From positions 1 to 48,091 of the forward strand of contig NZ_JAKILT010000040.1 in the NCBI RefSeq assembly GCF_023283535.1: 48,091 nt of DNA, read 5' to 3'. A program made the translations under genes and the position numbers. Source of the DNA: Shewanella sairae (GTDB taxonomy: Bacteria; Pseudomonadota; Gammaproteobacteria; Enterobacterales; Shewanellaceae). How positions within the stretch are numbered: position 1 is the stretch's first letter; each line of letters begins with the position of its first letter. The notes under the pieces were generated by a model that had not been told where the DNA came from, searched no databases, and saw nothing but the letters and a program-made list of their open reading frames with translations. Below are positions 1 to 12,690 of this stretch, piece by piece.

Positions 1-25
1 GAATGAAAACCCCAAACGAGGTGCA

Positions 26-57
26 TGAAAAAGCCAGTTGGGAGTACCAACTGGCTT
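26..57 (-). terminator. Rho-independent terminator of the LysE-family gene
   Basis: A perfect 11-bp stem (31-41 with 47-57, loop gagta) is followed on the minus strand by a run of five T residues and lies 43 bp past the stop codon of the leftward exporter gene. Confidence 0.8.
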
Positions 58-99
58 AATAAAAACCGTCAACCTATTTTAGGACTAGACACAGGCTGT

Positions 100-744
100 T
101 TAGCTGATATTTTGTACTTGTGATGCCAATAGCCAAATAGCTAAAACAAAGAAGATCATACCCATAAATTTGTTTTGATAGGTTCTAAACTTTTCATTTT
201 TCAGTAGTGGTTTTCCTACTGTTCCAACCAATGCCACTAGCAATAAATTAAATAATAAGCCCATTACGTTTAACAATAAACCAAGTGCCAGCATTTGTTC
301 ACCAGAGCTGGCTGTGAGCTGAGTTGAAACAAACTGAGGTAAAAATAATACGAAGAATATTAACGCCTTTGGATTAAGTAAATTGCTAAATACGGCACGT
401 CGATACAATAGTTTAGCGAGGTTTTTTTGTTGGGCTATTTCAGGCGCCTCAGCAGCAGAGCTGCGTATACAATCCCACCCCATTTTTAGCAGATAGGCAC
501 CACCTAAAATACGTAGTACTTCTAACGCCATTGGGTTCATTGCAATTATGGCTGAAACACCCATTGCTGCTAATAAGGTTAATATTAGCCCTGAAGTTGC
601 ATTACCAAAACTGGCATAGACACCGACTCTTTTACCGTAGCTCAAGCTTGAACTAGCGATTAACAGCATATCAGGGCCAGGGATAAGTAGCAGGGCAATA
701 ACAGTGGTTAAGTATAGAGGTAATAAAGCTGAGTCGATCATCAT
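100..744 (-). CDS. LysE/RhtB-family amino-acid exporter
   Basis: This 214-residue inner-membrane protein belongs to the LysE/RhtB family, whose members export amino acids such as homoserine, threonine, leucine or lysine. The family signature LLLIPGPDML near residue 20 and about six hydrophobic segments are visible, and the length is usual for the family. The start is a double Met; either could initiate. It runs leftward alone and ends at its own terminator. Its substrate cannot be told from sequence. It lies between the pilin gene and whatever precedes the window, a place where I expected mioC or mnmG in related genomes, so it may be a lineage-specific insertion near the origin. Confidence 0.85.
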   Translation of the reverse strand: MMIDSALLPLYLTTVIALLLIPGPDMLLIASSSLSYGKRVGVYASFGNATSGLILTLLAAMGVSAIIAMNPMALEVLRILGGAYLLKMGWDCIRSSAAEAPEIAQQKNLAKLLYRRAVFSNLLNPKALIFFVLFLPQFVSTQLTASSGEQMLALGLLLNVMGLLFNLLLVALVGTVGKPLLKNEKFRTYQNKFMGMIFFVLAIWLLASQVQNIS

Positions 745-1023
745 AAAATGCAGTGCGGAAGCAGGCTTTGAATAAACAAGGCGCGGATTCTACATTGATC
801 GAACTGGAATGAAAGTGATACAGCTTGTAAAAGTTATCATCTAATTGGCAGTCTTTGTTTACGCTTACTAAAGGCTGGTTATAGATAGATAAAATATACT
901 AAGAATAGGCCATTAACTCTTTCGATTCTTCTTGAAAGTTAATGGGTTTGCGTATCAATCTATGTCATTCTTTTGTATGATTTAAAGCCATATTTCATAA
1001 TGTATACGATAAGTAGATTGAAG

Positions 1024-1548
1024 ATGTATATACAAAAAAATGGTTTCACATTAATTGAGTTAGTCGTTGTGATTATTGTTTTGGGCATCCTTAGTGTGAT
1101 GGCCGTTCCTAAGTTTATTGCTCTCCAATCTGATTCGCGTATAGCTTCTTTAGAGGGTTTAAAATCCCAGATGCATGGTGCGATGAGCGTGCTTTACCCT
1201 AAATCAGTATTACAGGGATTAGCGAGCCTACCTAAACCCGACAAAGATAATGGTGAGGAAAACTTCATTGTAATTGATGGGGTCAAGATCGACTTAGTTT
1301 ATGGCTATCCTGCTGCAGATGCTGCTAACAGTTGGAGCAAGTTGATTATGGCTAAATTTGAGGACTCGCAATTTTACCCAGAACGTCCTGCTGATTGGTA
1401 CTTCCAGAATAATGGTCCAACTGATGGCTTTATTCGCTTTATGACTCAGTCAAAAAAGTTTACTGGGGATGAGTGTTATCTTAAGTACACCGAGGCTCAG
1501 AGTCCGACTGTTATGCCTGTTTTTGAAATCATAGATTTAGGCTGTTAA
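1024..1548 (+). CDS. Type IV pilin-like protein (MSHA-type prepilin)
   Basis: The protein is a class III-signal (prepilin peptidase) substrate: a seven-residue leader ending in Gly is followed by FTLIELVVVIIVLGI, with Phe+1 and Glu+5 of the mature pilin. The C-terminal part has two cysteines (in DECY and the final LGC) that could form the usual pilin disulfide loop. I start it at ATG 1024, giving 174 residues and a normal short leader; the frame is open from 973, so a longer leader is possible. No pilus assembly genes are adjacent, so it is an orphan major or minor pilin, possibly used with an MSHA or other machine encoded elsewhere. It points away from the LysE gene and toward the origin-like region. 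Confidence 0.85.
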   Translation: MYIQKNGFTLIELVVVIIVLGILSVMAVPKFIALQSDSRIASLEGLKSQMHGAMSVLYPKSVLQGLASLPKPDKDNGEENFIVIDGVKIDLVYGYPAADAANSWSKLIMAKFEDSQFYPERPADWYFQNNGPTDGFIRFMTQSKKFTGDECYLKYTEAQSPTVMPVFEIIDLGC

Positions 1549-1654
1549 TTTGTAGCTCTTGGTTGTCGTGAAAGCGAGAGTCTTTTTTATGATTACTCTT
1601 TATGGTTTTGATAAATAATGGCTTTTTGTTTTACTATAAGCATGAGTAACAAAA

Positions 1655-1670
1655 GGTTTCACGTGGAACT
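1655..1670. promoter_or_regulatory. parS-like ParB-binding site
   Basis: Positions 1656-1669 read GTTTCACGTGGAAC, matching all 14 core positions of the parS consensus GTTYCACGTGRAAC. Only the two outermost bases differ from TGTTYCACGTGRAACA. It lies just left of the origin-like GATC cluster. Confidence 0.7.
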
Positions 1671-1790
1671 AATCATTTTTTTTAAACATACTGATAAATT
1701 TTCTTCATTTTTGGGTTTTAGTAAGTCGATCTATTCACTCAAATGAAATATTTAATTCAAGTTAATGTTTAGTCAGTTTAACTGTAGATT

Positions 1791-1951
1791 ACAGCAGGTT
1801 ATTTTTGTTGATAAATGTCGGTCATTTATTTGTTCGATCTTTTACTATTTTTCCTGAGTATAACTTCTCAAAAAAGATCTTTTTTTTACTATCAAATAGA
1901 TATAACGAGGATAGATCTGGTTATATATACTCCTTAATAAACAGCAGGTTA
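1791..1951 (+). repeat. 11-bp direct repeat in the origin-like region
   Basis: ACAGCAGGTTA occurs at 1791-1801 and again at 1941-1951, exactly 150 bp apart, on either side of the AT-rich 13-mer stretch. Its function is unknown. Confidence 0.4.
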
Positions 1952-1978
1952 AGCTGTACATTTACGTGAGTTATAGAT

Positions 1979-1987
1979 CTATCCACA
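1979..1987 (+). promoter_or_regulatory. DnaA-box-like site
   Basis: CTATCCACA differs at one position from the strong DnaA box TTATCCACA and is flanked on both sides by GATC (1976 and 1988). Confidence 0.5.
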
Positions 1988-2110
1988 GATCAGCTTAGCT
2001 TGTTGATATCTCTGTTGATACTTATCTGGGCTTTGGTGAACTCGATCATTTTTTTATGGTATGGATCATAATTGATCGTACTAATATAAAAGATCGCTAT
2101 TTAGTGAAAC

Positions 2111-2144
2111 AAAAAAGCCACAGTCGCTAACGCTACTGTGGCTT
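2111..2144 (-). terminator. mnmE terminator
   Basis: The stem AAGCCACAGT (2115-2124) pairs with ACTGTGGCTT (2135-2144). On the minus strand it is followed by six T residues. It lies 40 bp past the mnmE stop codon and forms the right edge of the origin-like region. Confidence 0.8.
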
Positions 2145-2183
2145 ATTATTAGGCTATAAAATGCTAGTTTGGTTTATTTAACG

Positions 2184-3545
2184 CTATTTACCGATACAGA
2201 ATGAACTAAAGATTTTACCGAGTAGATCGTCTGAGGTGAATTTACCAGTGATTTCAGATAGTGCCATTTGGCACATGCGCAACTCTTCAGCCAGTAATTC
2301 ACCTGCTTGGTACACTTCTAATTGCTCTTTACCTAACATTAAGTGGCTACTTGCTAAGTCGAGTGCTTCTAAGTGACGACGGCGGGCAATAAATCCACCT
2401 TCAAGATTGCTCTGGTAGCCCATTAGTGACTTTAAGTGTTGTTTTAGATCTTCTACACCTAAACCTGTCTTAGCAGATATACGATAAATGTTATGACCAA
2501 TCTCTTCGGTAACGGCAAGATCTTCACCGGTTAGATCGGCTTTGTTGCGTACTACGGTTACACCTAAATTGCTGGGGAGACGATCAATAAAGTCTGGCCA
2601 AATTGCGCGTGGATCAACATCACTTGTGGTTGTACCATCAACCATGAATAATACGCGATCAGCGGTTTTTATTTCGTCCCAAGCACGCTCAATACCAATT
2701 TTTTCAACCGTGTCTGTTGTATCACGCAAACCAGCTGTATCGATAATATGCAGCGGCATACCATCTAAATGGATATGTTCACGTAATACATCACGTGTAG
2801 TACCGGCTATTTCGGTCACAATGGCAGATTCTTTACCTGCTAGGGCATTGAGCAAGCTCGACTTACCCGCATTAGGGCGGCCAGCAATAACGACTTTCAT
2901 ACCTTCGCGGATGATTGAGCCTTGCTTAGCACTTGCTTGTACACCGTCTAGCTGTCCGATAATGCCGTTAAGAGAAGCGGCAATTTTACCATCTGATAAG
3001 AAATCGACTTCTTCATCTGGAAAATCAATCGCTGCTTCAACGTATAGGCGAAGATTAGTGACCTTTTCAACTAGGTCATGTACTTGAGTTGAGAATTCAC
3101 CCTGAAGCGAGTTCAATGCGCTTTTAGCGGCTTGTTCACTGGTCGCATCAATCAGGTCGGCAATGGCTTCTGCTTGGGTTAAATCAAGCTTGTCGTTCAT
3201 AAAGGCTTGTTCACTGAATTCACCAGGCTTGGCAATACGCAGTCCATCGACTTCCATTACACGTTTGATCAGCATATCAAGCACTATTTGGCCGCCGTGA
3301 CCTTGAAGCTCTAATACGTCTTCACCAGTAAATGAATTTGGACCCTTAAAGAACAGCGCAATACCTTGGTCAATAACCTCGCCATCATGATCTTTAAAGT
3401 CACAGTAATCTGCATAACGAGTTTTAGGAATATGCCCTAATACGGCCATAGCAACATTACTGGCTAGGTCGCCTGATACGCGAATAATACCTACGCCACC
3501 ACGCCCTGGAGCGGTCGCTTGTGCCACGATAGTATCTGTAGTCAT
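2184..3545 (-). CDS. mnmE: tRNA modification GTPase MnmE
   Basis: MnmE works with MnmG to install the 5-carboxymethylaminomethyl group on wobble uridines of tRNA. The N-terminal folate-binding part begins with [17 protein letters not shown]. The inserted G domain shows GRPNAGKS (about residues 222-229), DTAGLR and NKAD, and the protein ends with the invariant CIGK, whose Cys is needed for activity. Its length, 453 residues, is normal. It is transcribed leftward from a promoter that should lie in the short gap before the yidC terminator. Its partner mnmG is not in the window and is expected further left. Confidence 0.98.
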   Translation of the reverse strand: MTTDTIVAQATAPGRGGVGIIRVSGDLASNVAMAVLGHIPKTRYADYCDFKDHDGEVIDQGIALFFKGPNSFTGEDVLELQGHGGQIVLDMLIKRVMEVDGLRIAKPGEFSEQAFMNDKLDLTQAEAIADLIDATSEQAAKSALNSLQGEFSTQVHDLVEKVTNLRLYVEAAIDFPDEEVDFLSDGKIAASLNGIIGQLDGVQASAKQGSIIREGMKVVIAGRPNAGKSSLLNALAGKESAIVTEIAGTTRDVLREHIHLDGMPLHIIDTAGLRDTTDTVEKIGIERAWDEIKTADRVLFMVDGTTTSDVDPRAIWPDFIDRLPSNLGVTVVRNKADLTGEDLAVTEEIGHNIYRISAKTGLGVEDLKQHLKSLMGYQSNLEGGFIARRRHLEALDLASSHLMLGKEQLEVYQAGELLAEELRMCQMALSEITGKFTSDDLLGKIFSSFCIGK

Positions 3546-3605
3546 TACTGTGTTTCCTAATCTGATTTTCAGCGGGTTAAAAATATTGTCTCTACATAGA
3601 AAGCA

Positions 3606-3640
3606 AAAAAGCGGTCAATACTCAGTATTGACCGCTTTTT
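3606..3640 (-). terminator. Terminator of the rpmH-rnpA-yidD-yidC unit
   Basis: A perfect inverted repeat of 17 bp per arm (AAAAAGCGGTCAATACT / AGTATTGACCGCTTTTT) has one central base and a T-run on the minus strand. It lies 18 bp past the yidC stop codon and separates yidC from mnmE, so mnmE probably has its own promoter. Confidence 0.85.
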
Positions 3641-3658
3641 GTTAGTCTGAGCTAAAGG

Positions 3659-5293
3659 TTATTTTAACCCTTTTTTCTCTAGACCAGCATAGATAATTTT
3701 CTGCTGGGTAATCGCCACTAAGTTACCTACCAACCAGTATAGAACCAGACCTGCTGGGAACCATAGGAAGAATACGGTAAAGATTACTGGCATCCACTGC
3801 ATCATCTTAACTTGCATAGGGTCCATCGTCGGTGCCATTGGCTGCATTTTCTGCATAATGAACATCGAGATACCCATTAGAATTGGCAATACATAGTAAG
3901 GATCTTGTACTGACAAGTCAGTAATCCAAAGCATGAATGGCGCATGACGTAATTCAACGCTTTCTAGTAGTACCCAGTAAAGTGCGATGAAGATTGGCAT
4001 CTGTAGCAAGATTGGAAGACAGCCACCCATAGGGTTAACTTTTTCTTTCTTGTACAGCTCCATCATAGCTTGACCCATCTTCTGACGGTCGTCACCAAAG
4101 CGTTCTTTCAGCTCAGCTAGTTTAGGCTGTAGATTACGCATTTTCGCCATAGAGGTGTATTGCGCTTTCGTTAGCGGATATAGCAAACCACGAACTGTTA
4201 GGGTGATTAGAATAATTGCGATACCCCAGTTACCAACGATTGATTGGAAGAACATCAATAGTTTGTAAATTGGTACTGCTAGCCACCATAGGAAACCGTA
4301 ATCAACTACTAGATTCAAAGAATCTGATAGTGCTGAAAGTGCTTCTTGATCTTTAGGACCAACATAGAATTCAGCTTTAATGCTTTGCTCGCTACCAGGT
4401 GCGATATCGTATAGTGCACCACGGAAACCGATATTTGCTAGACCACCAGCGCTAACGCTAGAGAAGATAATGTTCTTATCATTTGCTGGTGGAACCCATG
4501 CCGATACAAAGTAATGCTGAAGCATAGCAACCCAACCGCCAAGTGTAGACTTGTCTAGGTTCTTATCTGCCATGTCATCAAAGCTATATTTCTCATAGCG
4601 AGTATCTGCTGTTGAGAAAGCTGCACCACGATAAGTCGGCATCATCATGCTGCTTTCACTTTCTTTGATGCTGTGCTTAATTTGGCCATACATTTGCACT
4701 TGCAGTTGTGCATCTGATGTATTGTTGATTTGGTAATCAACTGCGATATTGTATTTACCGCGAGTGAATACAAATACTTTAGTGTAAGTTACACCCTTGT
4801 CGCTTACATAAGTTAGTGGCACGTTGAGTGTGTCTTGGCCATCAGCCAATTTATACTCGCGTGATGCACTGTCAAAGTGAGCACGACCTTTAACGCTACT
4901 ATCGATGCCATCACGACCAATAAGACCACTTTGGGCGATATAGTAGATATCGTTAGTTTGTTCTAGTAGAACGAATGGGTCAGTTCCATTTTCTTCAAGT
5001 TTATGAGCAAGAAGCGCAGAATAAACGATGTCACCGCCAACTGGATCAATTTTGATTTCAAGTTGGTCAGTGAATACGGTGATCAGTTCTTTTGATGCGC
5101 TAACCGTTTCCGGTACAGCAGAATCGGCATCAGGTACGTCTGAACTATGAGCGTCAGCAACCGTTGAAGCAGGAATTGAAGATTGAGTTTGAGCTGCTAC
5201 CGGTTGAGGAGCTTGATCTGCTTGCCACTGTTGCCACAGTAGGAAGCTGACAAACAGCAAACCGATCAGCAATATATTGCGTTGAGATTCCAT
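3659..5293 (-). CDS. yidC: Membrane protein insertase YidC
   Basis: YidC inserts and folds inner-membrane proteins, alone or with SecYEG. At 544 residues it has the full Gram-negative form. An N-terminal membrane anchor ([18 protein letters not shown]) is followed by a large periplasmic P1 domain (about residues 40-340) and the conserved C-terminal insertase core with the family motif [20 protein letters not shown] and several transmembrane helices. It starts only 3 bp after the yidD stop codon and is the last gene of the leftward rpmH-rnpA-yidD-yidC unit. Confidence 0.98.
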   Translation of the reverse strand: MESQRNILLIGLLFVSFLLWQQWQADQAPQPVAAQTQSSIPASTVADAHSSDVPDADSAVPETVSASKELITVFTDQLEIKIDPVGGDIVYSALLAHKLEENGTDPFVLLEQTNDIYYIAQSGLIGRDGIDSSVKGRAHFDSASREYKLADGQDTLNVPLTYVSDKGVTYTKVFVFTRGKYNIAVDYQINNTSDAQLQVQMYGQIKHSIKESESSMMMPTYRGAAFSTADTRYEKYSFDDMADKNLDKSTLGGWVAMLQHYFVSAWVPPANDKNIIFSSVSAGGLANIGFRGALYDIAPGSEQSIKAEFYVGPKDQEALSALSDSLNLVVDYGFLWWLAVPIYKLLMFFQSIVGNWGIAIILITLTVRGLLYPLTKAQYTSMAKMRNLQPKLAELKERFGDDRQKMGQAMMELYKKEKVNPMGGCLPILLQMPIFIALYWVLLESVELRHAPFMLWITDLSVQDPYYVLPILMGISMFIMQKMQPMAPTMDPMQVKMMQWMPVIFTVFFLWFPAGLVLYWLVGNLVAITQQKIIYAGLEKKGLK

Positions 5294-5296
5294 AAC

Positions 5297-5551
5297 CTAT
5301 TTATCGCACCTATGTTTTTTGTTAGGGACGGGGTCTTCACCGCCCGGATGTAAAGGGTGACATCTTAATATGCGTTTACCTGCAAACCAACACCCTTTCA
5401 CCACTCCATGCAATCGAATTGCTTCGATTGCGTAATGTGAACACGTTGGATTGAACCTACAACGAGGCCCCAGCATGGGGCTTATGAGTAGTTGGTAACC
5501 ACGAATAATCGTAGTCGCTAGCCATTGTAACGGCGAGAGAGTTTTCGCCAT
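5297..5551 (-). CDS. yidD: Membrane protein insertion efficiency factor YidD
   Basis: This small 84-residue protein helps YidC-dependent membrane insertion. The DUF37 signature is clear: [20 protein letters not shown] followed by HYAIEAI, with conserved cysteines and a Cys-His-Pro motif near the end (RCHPLHPGG). The start overlaps the end of rnpA by 34 bp in another frame, the usual arrangement for this pair, and suggests translational coupling. Confidence 0.95.
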   Translation of the reverse strand: MAKTLSPLQWLATTIIRGYQLLISPMLGPRCRFNPTCSHYAIEAIRLHGVVKGCWFAGKRILRCHPLHPGGEDPVPNKKHRCDK

Positions 5552-5880
5552 AGCTTTTCTACTAAGTTTTTGAGTTCTGCGTTTTCCATATCAAGTACGC
5601 CATTTCTCACAAGCACCACAATATCCACAGCGGGTAGATCATGCTGGTGTAAACGGAAATTATCTCTAATTATGCGTTTAATACGGTTACGTTGGTTTGC
5701 TTTTTTGACATAACGCTTAGCAACAGTTAGTCCTAAACGAGGATGTTGTTCAGAATTAGGAATTGCAAGTAGTGTTATTTCAGCGGAGGACGCTTTGATA
5801 GGTTTGGTAAATACAGATTTAAATTGCGCGGGAGTTAACAAACGTAACTCCCGCGTAAAGGTATAGCTAGTCACTTGCAT
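5518..5880 (-). CDS. rnpA: Ribonuclease P protein component
   Basis: RnpA is the protein subunit of RNase P, which removes 5' leaders from pre-tRNAs. The 120-residue sequence contains the RNR signature [16 protein letters not shown] (about residues 61-76) and the substrate-contacting segment [15 protein letters not shown]. It starts 8 bp after rpmH and overlaps yidD. Confidence 0.97.
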   Translation of the reverse strand: MQVTSYTFTRELRLLTPAQFKSVFTKPIKASSAEITLLAIPNSEQHPRLGLTVAKRYVKKANQRNRIKRIIRDNFRLHQHDLPAVDIVVLVRNGVLDMENAELKNLVEKLWRKLSRRYNG

Positions 5881-5888
5881 TTCTACGA

Positions 5889-6026
5889 TTACGCAGAAAG
5901 ACGAGCGCGACCTTTAGCACGGCGACGTGCGATGACCTTACGGCCACCTACTGTAGCCATACGAGCGCGGAAGCCGTGAGAACGCTTGCGCTTCAGGTTG
6001 CTAGGTTGAAAAGTACGTTTACTCAT
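5889..6026 (-). CDS. rpmH: 50S ribosomal protein L34
   Basis: Reading the minus strand from ATG at 6026 gives a 45-residue, very basic protein starting [20 protein letters not shown] and ending [11 protein letters not shown], which is bacterial L34. It was found by direct translation because of its small size. It is the first gene of the leftward rpmH-rnpA-yidD-yidC unit. The promoter should lie between it and the dnaA regulatory region. Confidence 0.98.
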
Positions 6027-6470
6027 TATGGCAATCCGTCTTTGTTAGGTTAATAATCCTTAAATTCTATAAAATAGAACTAAGGGCAAAAAAGAGGCCG
6101 AATTGTAATCACTTTAGTTATGCACGTCAACTACGAATAAGCACAAGTGGTTAAATATTGGTTACTCTAAGAATATTTCGATAGTTTTGCTCTACAAGAA
6201 TATGTGGATAACTCTGTGAGTAGACACTACATCTTGTGGTTTTACAGATCAAAACGCTGATCGAAAGTCATTTATTATAGATCGATCTGGATCGCTTTAT
6301 AAAGCTGGATTTGCAGCTTTGCTAATATTTTTTGATCGCCAAGGATCTTTTTGGATCGAGATATTCAAGATTAGATGATCTATCTGGGGATAAATCTATT
6401 TAAAGGATAGCGATCAGCGTGATCTCATTATAGAATAGGCCTCTTTTGTATGATCTTTTGGGGATAACTC
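6027..6470. promoter_or_regulatory. rpmH-dnaA divergent regulatory region with dense GATC cluster
   Basis: I count 12 GATC sites in 6247-6455, including GATCGATCTGGATC at 6280-6293. A perfect DnaA box (TGTGGATAA, 6203-6211) and two one-mismatch boxes (TGGGGATAA at 6385-6393 and 6459-6467) are present. A short hairpin (AAAGCTG/CAGCTTT) occupies 6301-6320. The layout fits DnaA autoregulation with SeqA/Dam sequestration of dnaA. In Pseudomonas the replication origin occupies exactly this rpmH-dnaA gap, so this is a rival candidate for oriC. Confidence 0.75.
6203..6211 (-). promoter_or_regulatory. Consensus DnaA box
   Basis: TGTGGATAA is the exact complement of TTATCCACA, the strongest DnaA box. 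It is the only perfect box I found in the two origin-like gaps. Confidence 0.8.
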
Positions 6471-7856
6471 GTGGCGGTTTCACTTTGGCAACAATGTATC
6501 GCAAGGCTGCAAGATGAGCTTTCTGCTCAACAATTCAGTATGTGGATAAGACCGTTACAAGCAGAAATGGAAGGCGATACGCTCGTCATCTATGCGCCTA
6601 ATCGTTTTGTTTTGGATTGGGTTAGGGATAAATACCTAAATATCATCAACCAATTTTTTACTGAACAAATGGGTAACGATGCGCCGAATTTGCGTTTCGA
6701 TATCGGTAGTCGTCCATCGGCTAAACCTGTTGTTCAGGCCACCGCAGCAGTAAGAACTAGCAGACCAGCTAGTAGAGAAGTGACTAAACCTTCTTTTAAT
6801 ACTCCGCATGCAGAGCCAATGGCAAATGCTAATCATCGTAGTAATATCAATCCTACTTACCAGTTTGATAACTTCGTAGAAGGTAAATCAAACCAATTGG
6901 GTAAAGCGGCAGCTTTACAGGTGGCTGAAAATCCTGGTGGTGCGTATAACCCGTTGTTCCTTTATGGCGGCACGGGTCTAGGTAAGACTCACCTATTGCA
7001 CGCTGTTGGTAATGGCATAATTAAGAACAAGCCAGATGCAAAAGTGGTTTACATGCATTCTGAGCGTTTTGTGCAAGACATGGTTAAAGCGTTACAAAAT
7101 AACGCCATTGAAGAATTTAAGCGTTACTACCGTAGTGTTGATGCGTTGTTTATCGATGATATTCAATTCTTCGCTAACAAAGACAGATCGCAAGAAGAGT
7201 TCTTCCATACCTTTAACGCATTGTTAGAAGGTAATCACCAGATCATTTTGACGTCGGATAAATACCCGAAAGAGATCGATGGTGTTGAAGATCGTCTTAA
7301 ATCGCGTTTTGGTTGGGGTTTAACCGTAGCAATTGAACCTCCAGAATTAGAAACCCGTGTAGCGATCTTGATGCGTAAAGCACAAGAGAGTGGCATTAAC
7401 TTACCCGATGAAGTGGCTTTCTTTATTGCTAAGCGTCTACGTTCAAACGTACGTGAGCTTGAAGGCGCGTTAAATCGTGTTATTGCTAACGCTAACTTTA
7501 CTGGCCGCCCGATTACTATCGATTTTGTGCGCGAAGCACTACGTGACTTACTGGCCTTGCAAGAAAAGTTAGTCACCATCGATAATATCCAAAAAACGGT
7601 AGCCGAGTATTACAAAATTAAGATGGCTGATATGTTATCTAAGCGTCGTTCACGTAGTGTGGCACGCCCAAGACAGATGGCAATGGCGTTATCGAAAGAG
7701 TTAACTAACCAAAGCTTGCCAGAGATTGGTGATGCGTTTGGCGGTCGTGACCATACAACTGTATTACACGCTTGTCGTAAAATTGCACAGTTGCGAGAAG
7801 AAAGTCATGACATTAAAGAAGATTATGCTAACTTGATAAGAACTTTATCTTCTTAA
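6471..7856 (+). CDS. dnaA: Chromosomal replication initiator DnaA
   Basis: DnaA binds DnaA boxes and opens oriC. The 461-residue protein has the N-terminal DnaB-interaction domain ([20 protein letters not shown]), a variable linker, an AAA+ domain with Walker [10 protein letters not shown] (about residues 165-173) and Walker [11 protein letters not shown], and the C-terminal helix-turn-helix signature [15 protein letters not shown]. The start is GTG at 6471, preceded by GGGGA at a good distance. It begins the rightward dnaA-dnaN-recF-gyrB set. Confidence 0.98.
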   Translation: MAVSLWQQCIARLQDELSAQQFSMWIRPLQAEMEGDTLVIYAPNRFVLDWVRDKYLNIINQFFTEQMGNDAPNLRFDIGSRPSAKPVVQATAAVRTSRPASREVTKPSFNTPHAEPMANANHRSNINPTYQFDNFVEGKSNQLGKAAALQVAENPGGAYNPLFLYGGTGLGKTHLLHAVGNGIIKNKPDAKVVYMHSERFVQDMVKALQNNAIEEFKRYYRSVDALFIDDIQFFANKDRSQEEFFHTFNALLEGNHQIILTSDKYPKEIDGVEDRLKSRFGWGLTVAIEPPELETRVAILMRKAQESGINLPDEVAFFIAKRLRSNVRELEGALNRVIANANFTGRPITIDFVREALRDLLALQEKLVTIDNIQKTVAEYYKIKMADMLSKRRSRSVARPRQMAMALSKELTNQSLPEIGDAFGGRDHTTVLHACRKIAQLREESHDIKEDYANLIRTLSS

Positions 7857-7875
7857 GATCAGGGATATTGAACCA

Positions 7876-8976
7876 ATGAAATTTTCAATTGATAGGGACG
7901 CTCTACTAAAACCATTGCAACTTGTGAGTGGTGCGGTTGAAAGGCGTCACAATTTGCCTATATTGGCGAACCTTTTAGTTGAGGTGAGTAACCACTCACT
8001 TAAGTTGACCGGAACCGATTTAGAAGTTGAATTGGTGGGTGAGGTTCAGCTCGAAGGAGAAATCCTTGAGGGACGGACAACCGTTCCTGCTAAAAAGTTT
8101 TTAGATATTGTTAAGTCTTTACCCGATCAGGTAGAGCTTAAGATTGAGCAACAAGAAAATCGCTTGTTGCTGCGTTCGGGACGGAGTCGTTTTACTTTAG
8201 CGACCTTACCGGCGGAAGAGTACCCAAACGTAGAAGCATTTGAAGCGGAAATTGAATTTACGCTTAAGCAAGGCACGATGAAGTCGTTGATTGACTCAAC
8301 CCAGTTTTCAATGGCTAACCAAGACGTACGTTATTACCTCAATGGTTTGTTACTTGAAACTGAAGGTAACGTATTGCGTGCTATTGCAACTGACGGCCAT
8401 CGTTTAGCCTTAAGTCATCGTCAAATCGAAGCAACATTACCTGAAAAACAGGTGATTGTGCCACGTAAAGGCGTACTAGAGCTGATGCGTTCGTTTGAAG
8501 CTGACGATTTAGATGTAACTATTGCCATTGGTGATAACGCAATTCGAGCTACGACTGCTACAGCAGTATTTACCAGTAAACTGGTTGATGGGCGTTTCCC
8601 TGACTATCGTCGGGTATTGCCAAAAGGCGGCGACAAAATTGTTATTGCCAGTCGTTTACAGCTTAAGCAAGCGTTACTGCGCGCGTCAATTTTATCTAAT
8701 GAGAAGTTCCGTGGTGTACGTGTTCAGCTAGAAAATAATTTAATTAAGATCACTGCTAATAACCCTGAACAGGAAGAAGCGGAAGAGATCTTAGATGTTG
8801 AATATGAAAACACACCATTAGAGATTGGTTTTAACGTCAGTTACTTACTTGATGTACTTAATAACCTGCCTTCTGATGATGTGCGTATTACCTTGATTGA
8901 CGGTAACTCCAGCGCCCTTATCGATAACCACATAGAGCAAGATTCTATGTACGTTGTCATGCCAATGCGCCTGTAG
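7876..8976 (+). CDS. dnaN: DNA polymerase III beta sliding clamp
   Basis: The beta clamp tethers Pol III and other polymerases to DNA. At 366 residues the protein is full length, starting MKFSIDRDALLKPLQLVSGA and ending with the typical YVVMPMRL. It consists of three similar clamp domains. It starts 19 bp after dnaA and is probably co-transcribed with it. A stem-loop follows it before recF. Confidence 0.98.
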   Translation: MKFSIDRDALLKPLQLVSGAVERRHNLPILANLLVEVSNHSLKLTGTDLEVELVGEVQLEGEILEGRTTVPAKKFLDIVKSLPDQVELKIEQQENRLLLRSGRSRFTLATLPAEEYPNVEAFEAEIEFTLKQGTMKSLIDSTQFSMANQDVRYYLNGLLLETEGNVLRAIATDGHRLALSHRQIEATLPEKQVIVPRKGVLELMRSFEADDLDVTIAIGDNAIRATTATAVFTSKLVDGRFPDYRRVLPKGGDKIVIASRLQLKQALLRASILSNEKFRGVRVQLENNLIKITANNPEQEEAEEILDVEYENTPLEIGFNVSYLLDVLNNLPSDDVRITLIDGNSSALIDNHIEQDSMYVVMPMRL

Positions 8977-9004
8977 TCTTTATTCGTTGTATCTCGGCCT
9001 TTGA

Positions 9005-9042
9005 TTAACCAGATAAATAACTTAGTGTGTTTATCTGGTTAA
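9005..9042 (+). terminator. Stem-loop between dnaN and recF (terminator or attenuator)
   Basis: A perfect 13-bp inverted repeat (9005-9017 with 9030-9042, TTAACCAGATAAA / TTTATCTGGTTAA) with a 12-nt loop is followed by a loose T-rich tail (attgtttta). It could partly terminate dnaA-dnaN transcripts before recF. The AT-rich stem and imperfect T-run make this less certain than the other terminators. Confidence 0.5.
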
Positions 9043-9090
9043 TTGTTTTACTCTCCTTAAAAATCTCCTCCCGCATTCATAAGGTTATCA

Positions 9091-12607
<3,517 letters not shown>

Positions 12608-12634
12608 GTGTTAATTCTGCTTCATATTTGACTT

Positions 12635-12663
12635 AAATCGGTGCTATAGGCACCGATTTTTTT
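12635..12663 (+). terminator. gyrB terminator
   Basis: The stem AAATCGGTGC (12635-12644) pairs with GCACCGATTT (12650-12659), with loop tatag and a T-run to 12663. It closes the dnaA-gyrB block. Confidence 0.85.
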
Positions 12664-12690
12664 ATTGATAATTATATCCGGTCATAAAAT

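Larger units (their letters stand above)
1549..2183. other. Origin-like intergenic region (candidate oriC)
   Basis: I count 10 GATC sites between 1728 and 2095, several-fold above chance. Several begin 13-mers resembling the E. coli oriC unwinding repeats (GATCTnTTnTTTT): 1836-1848, 1876-1888 and 1914-1926, in a very AT-rich stretch. To the right lie a DnaA-box-like CTATCCACA at 1979-1987 (one mismatch) and weaker TGTTGATA-type matches at 1806, 2001 and 2013. This mirrors the DUE-then-DnaA-box layout of enteric origins. The alternatives are an origin upstream of dnaA in this window, or a mnmG-mioC origin left of the window as in Vibrio. Confidence 0.5.

Noticed and set aside
2001..2021. Two TGTTGATA motifs as DnaA boxes
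   Set aside because: Each differs from the consensus at two positions; I mention them only as weak support, not as called boxes.
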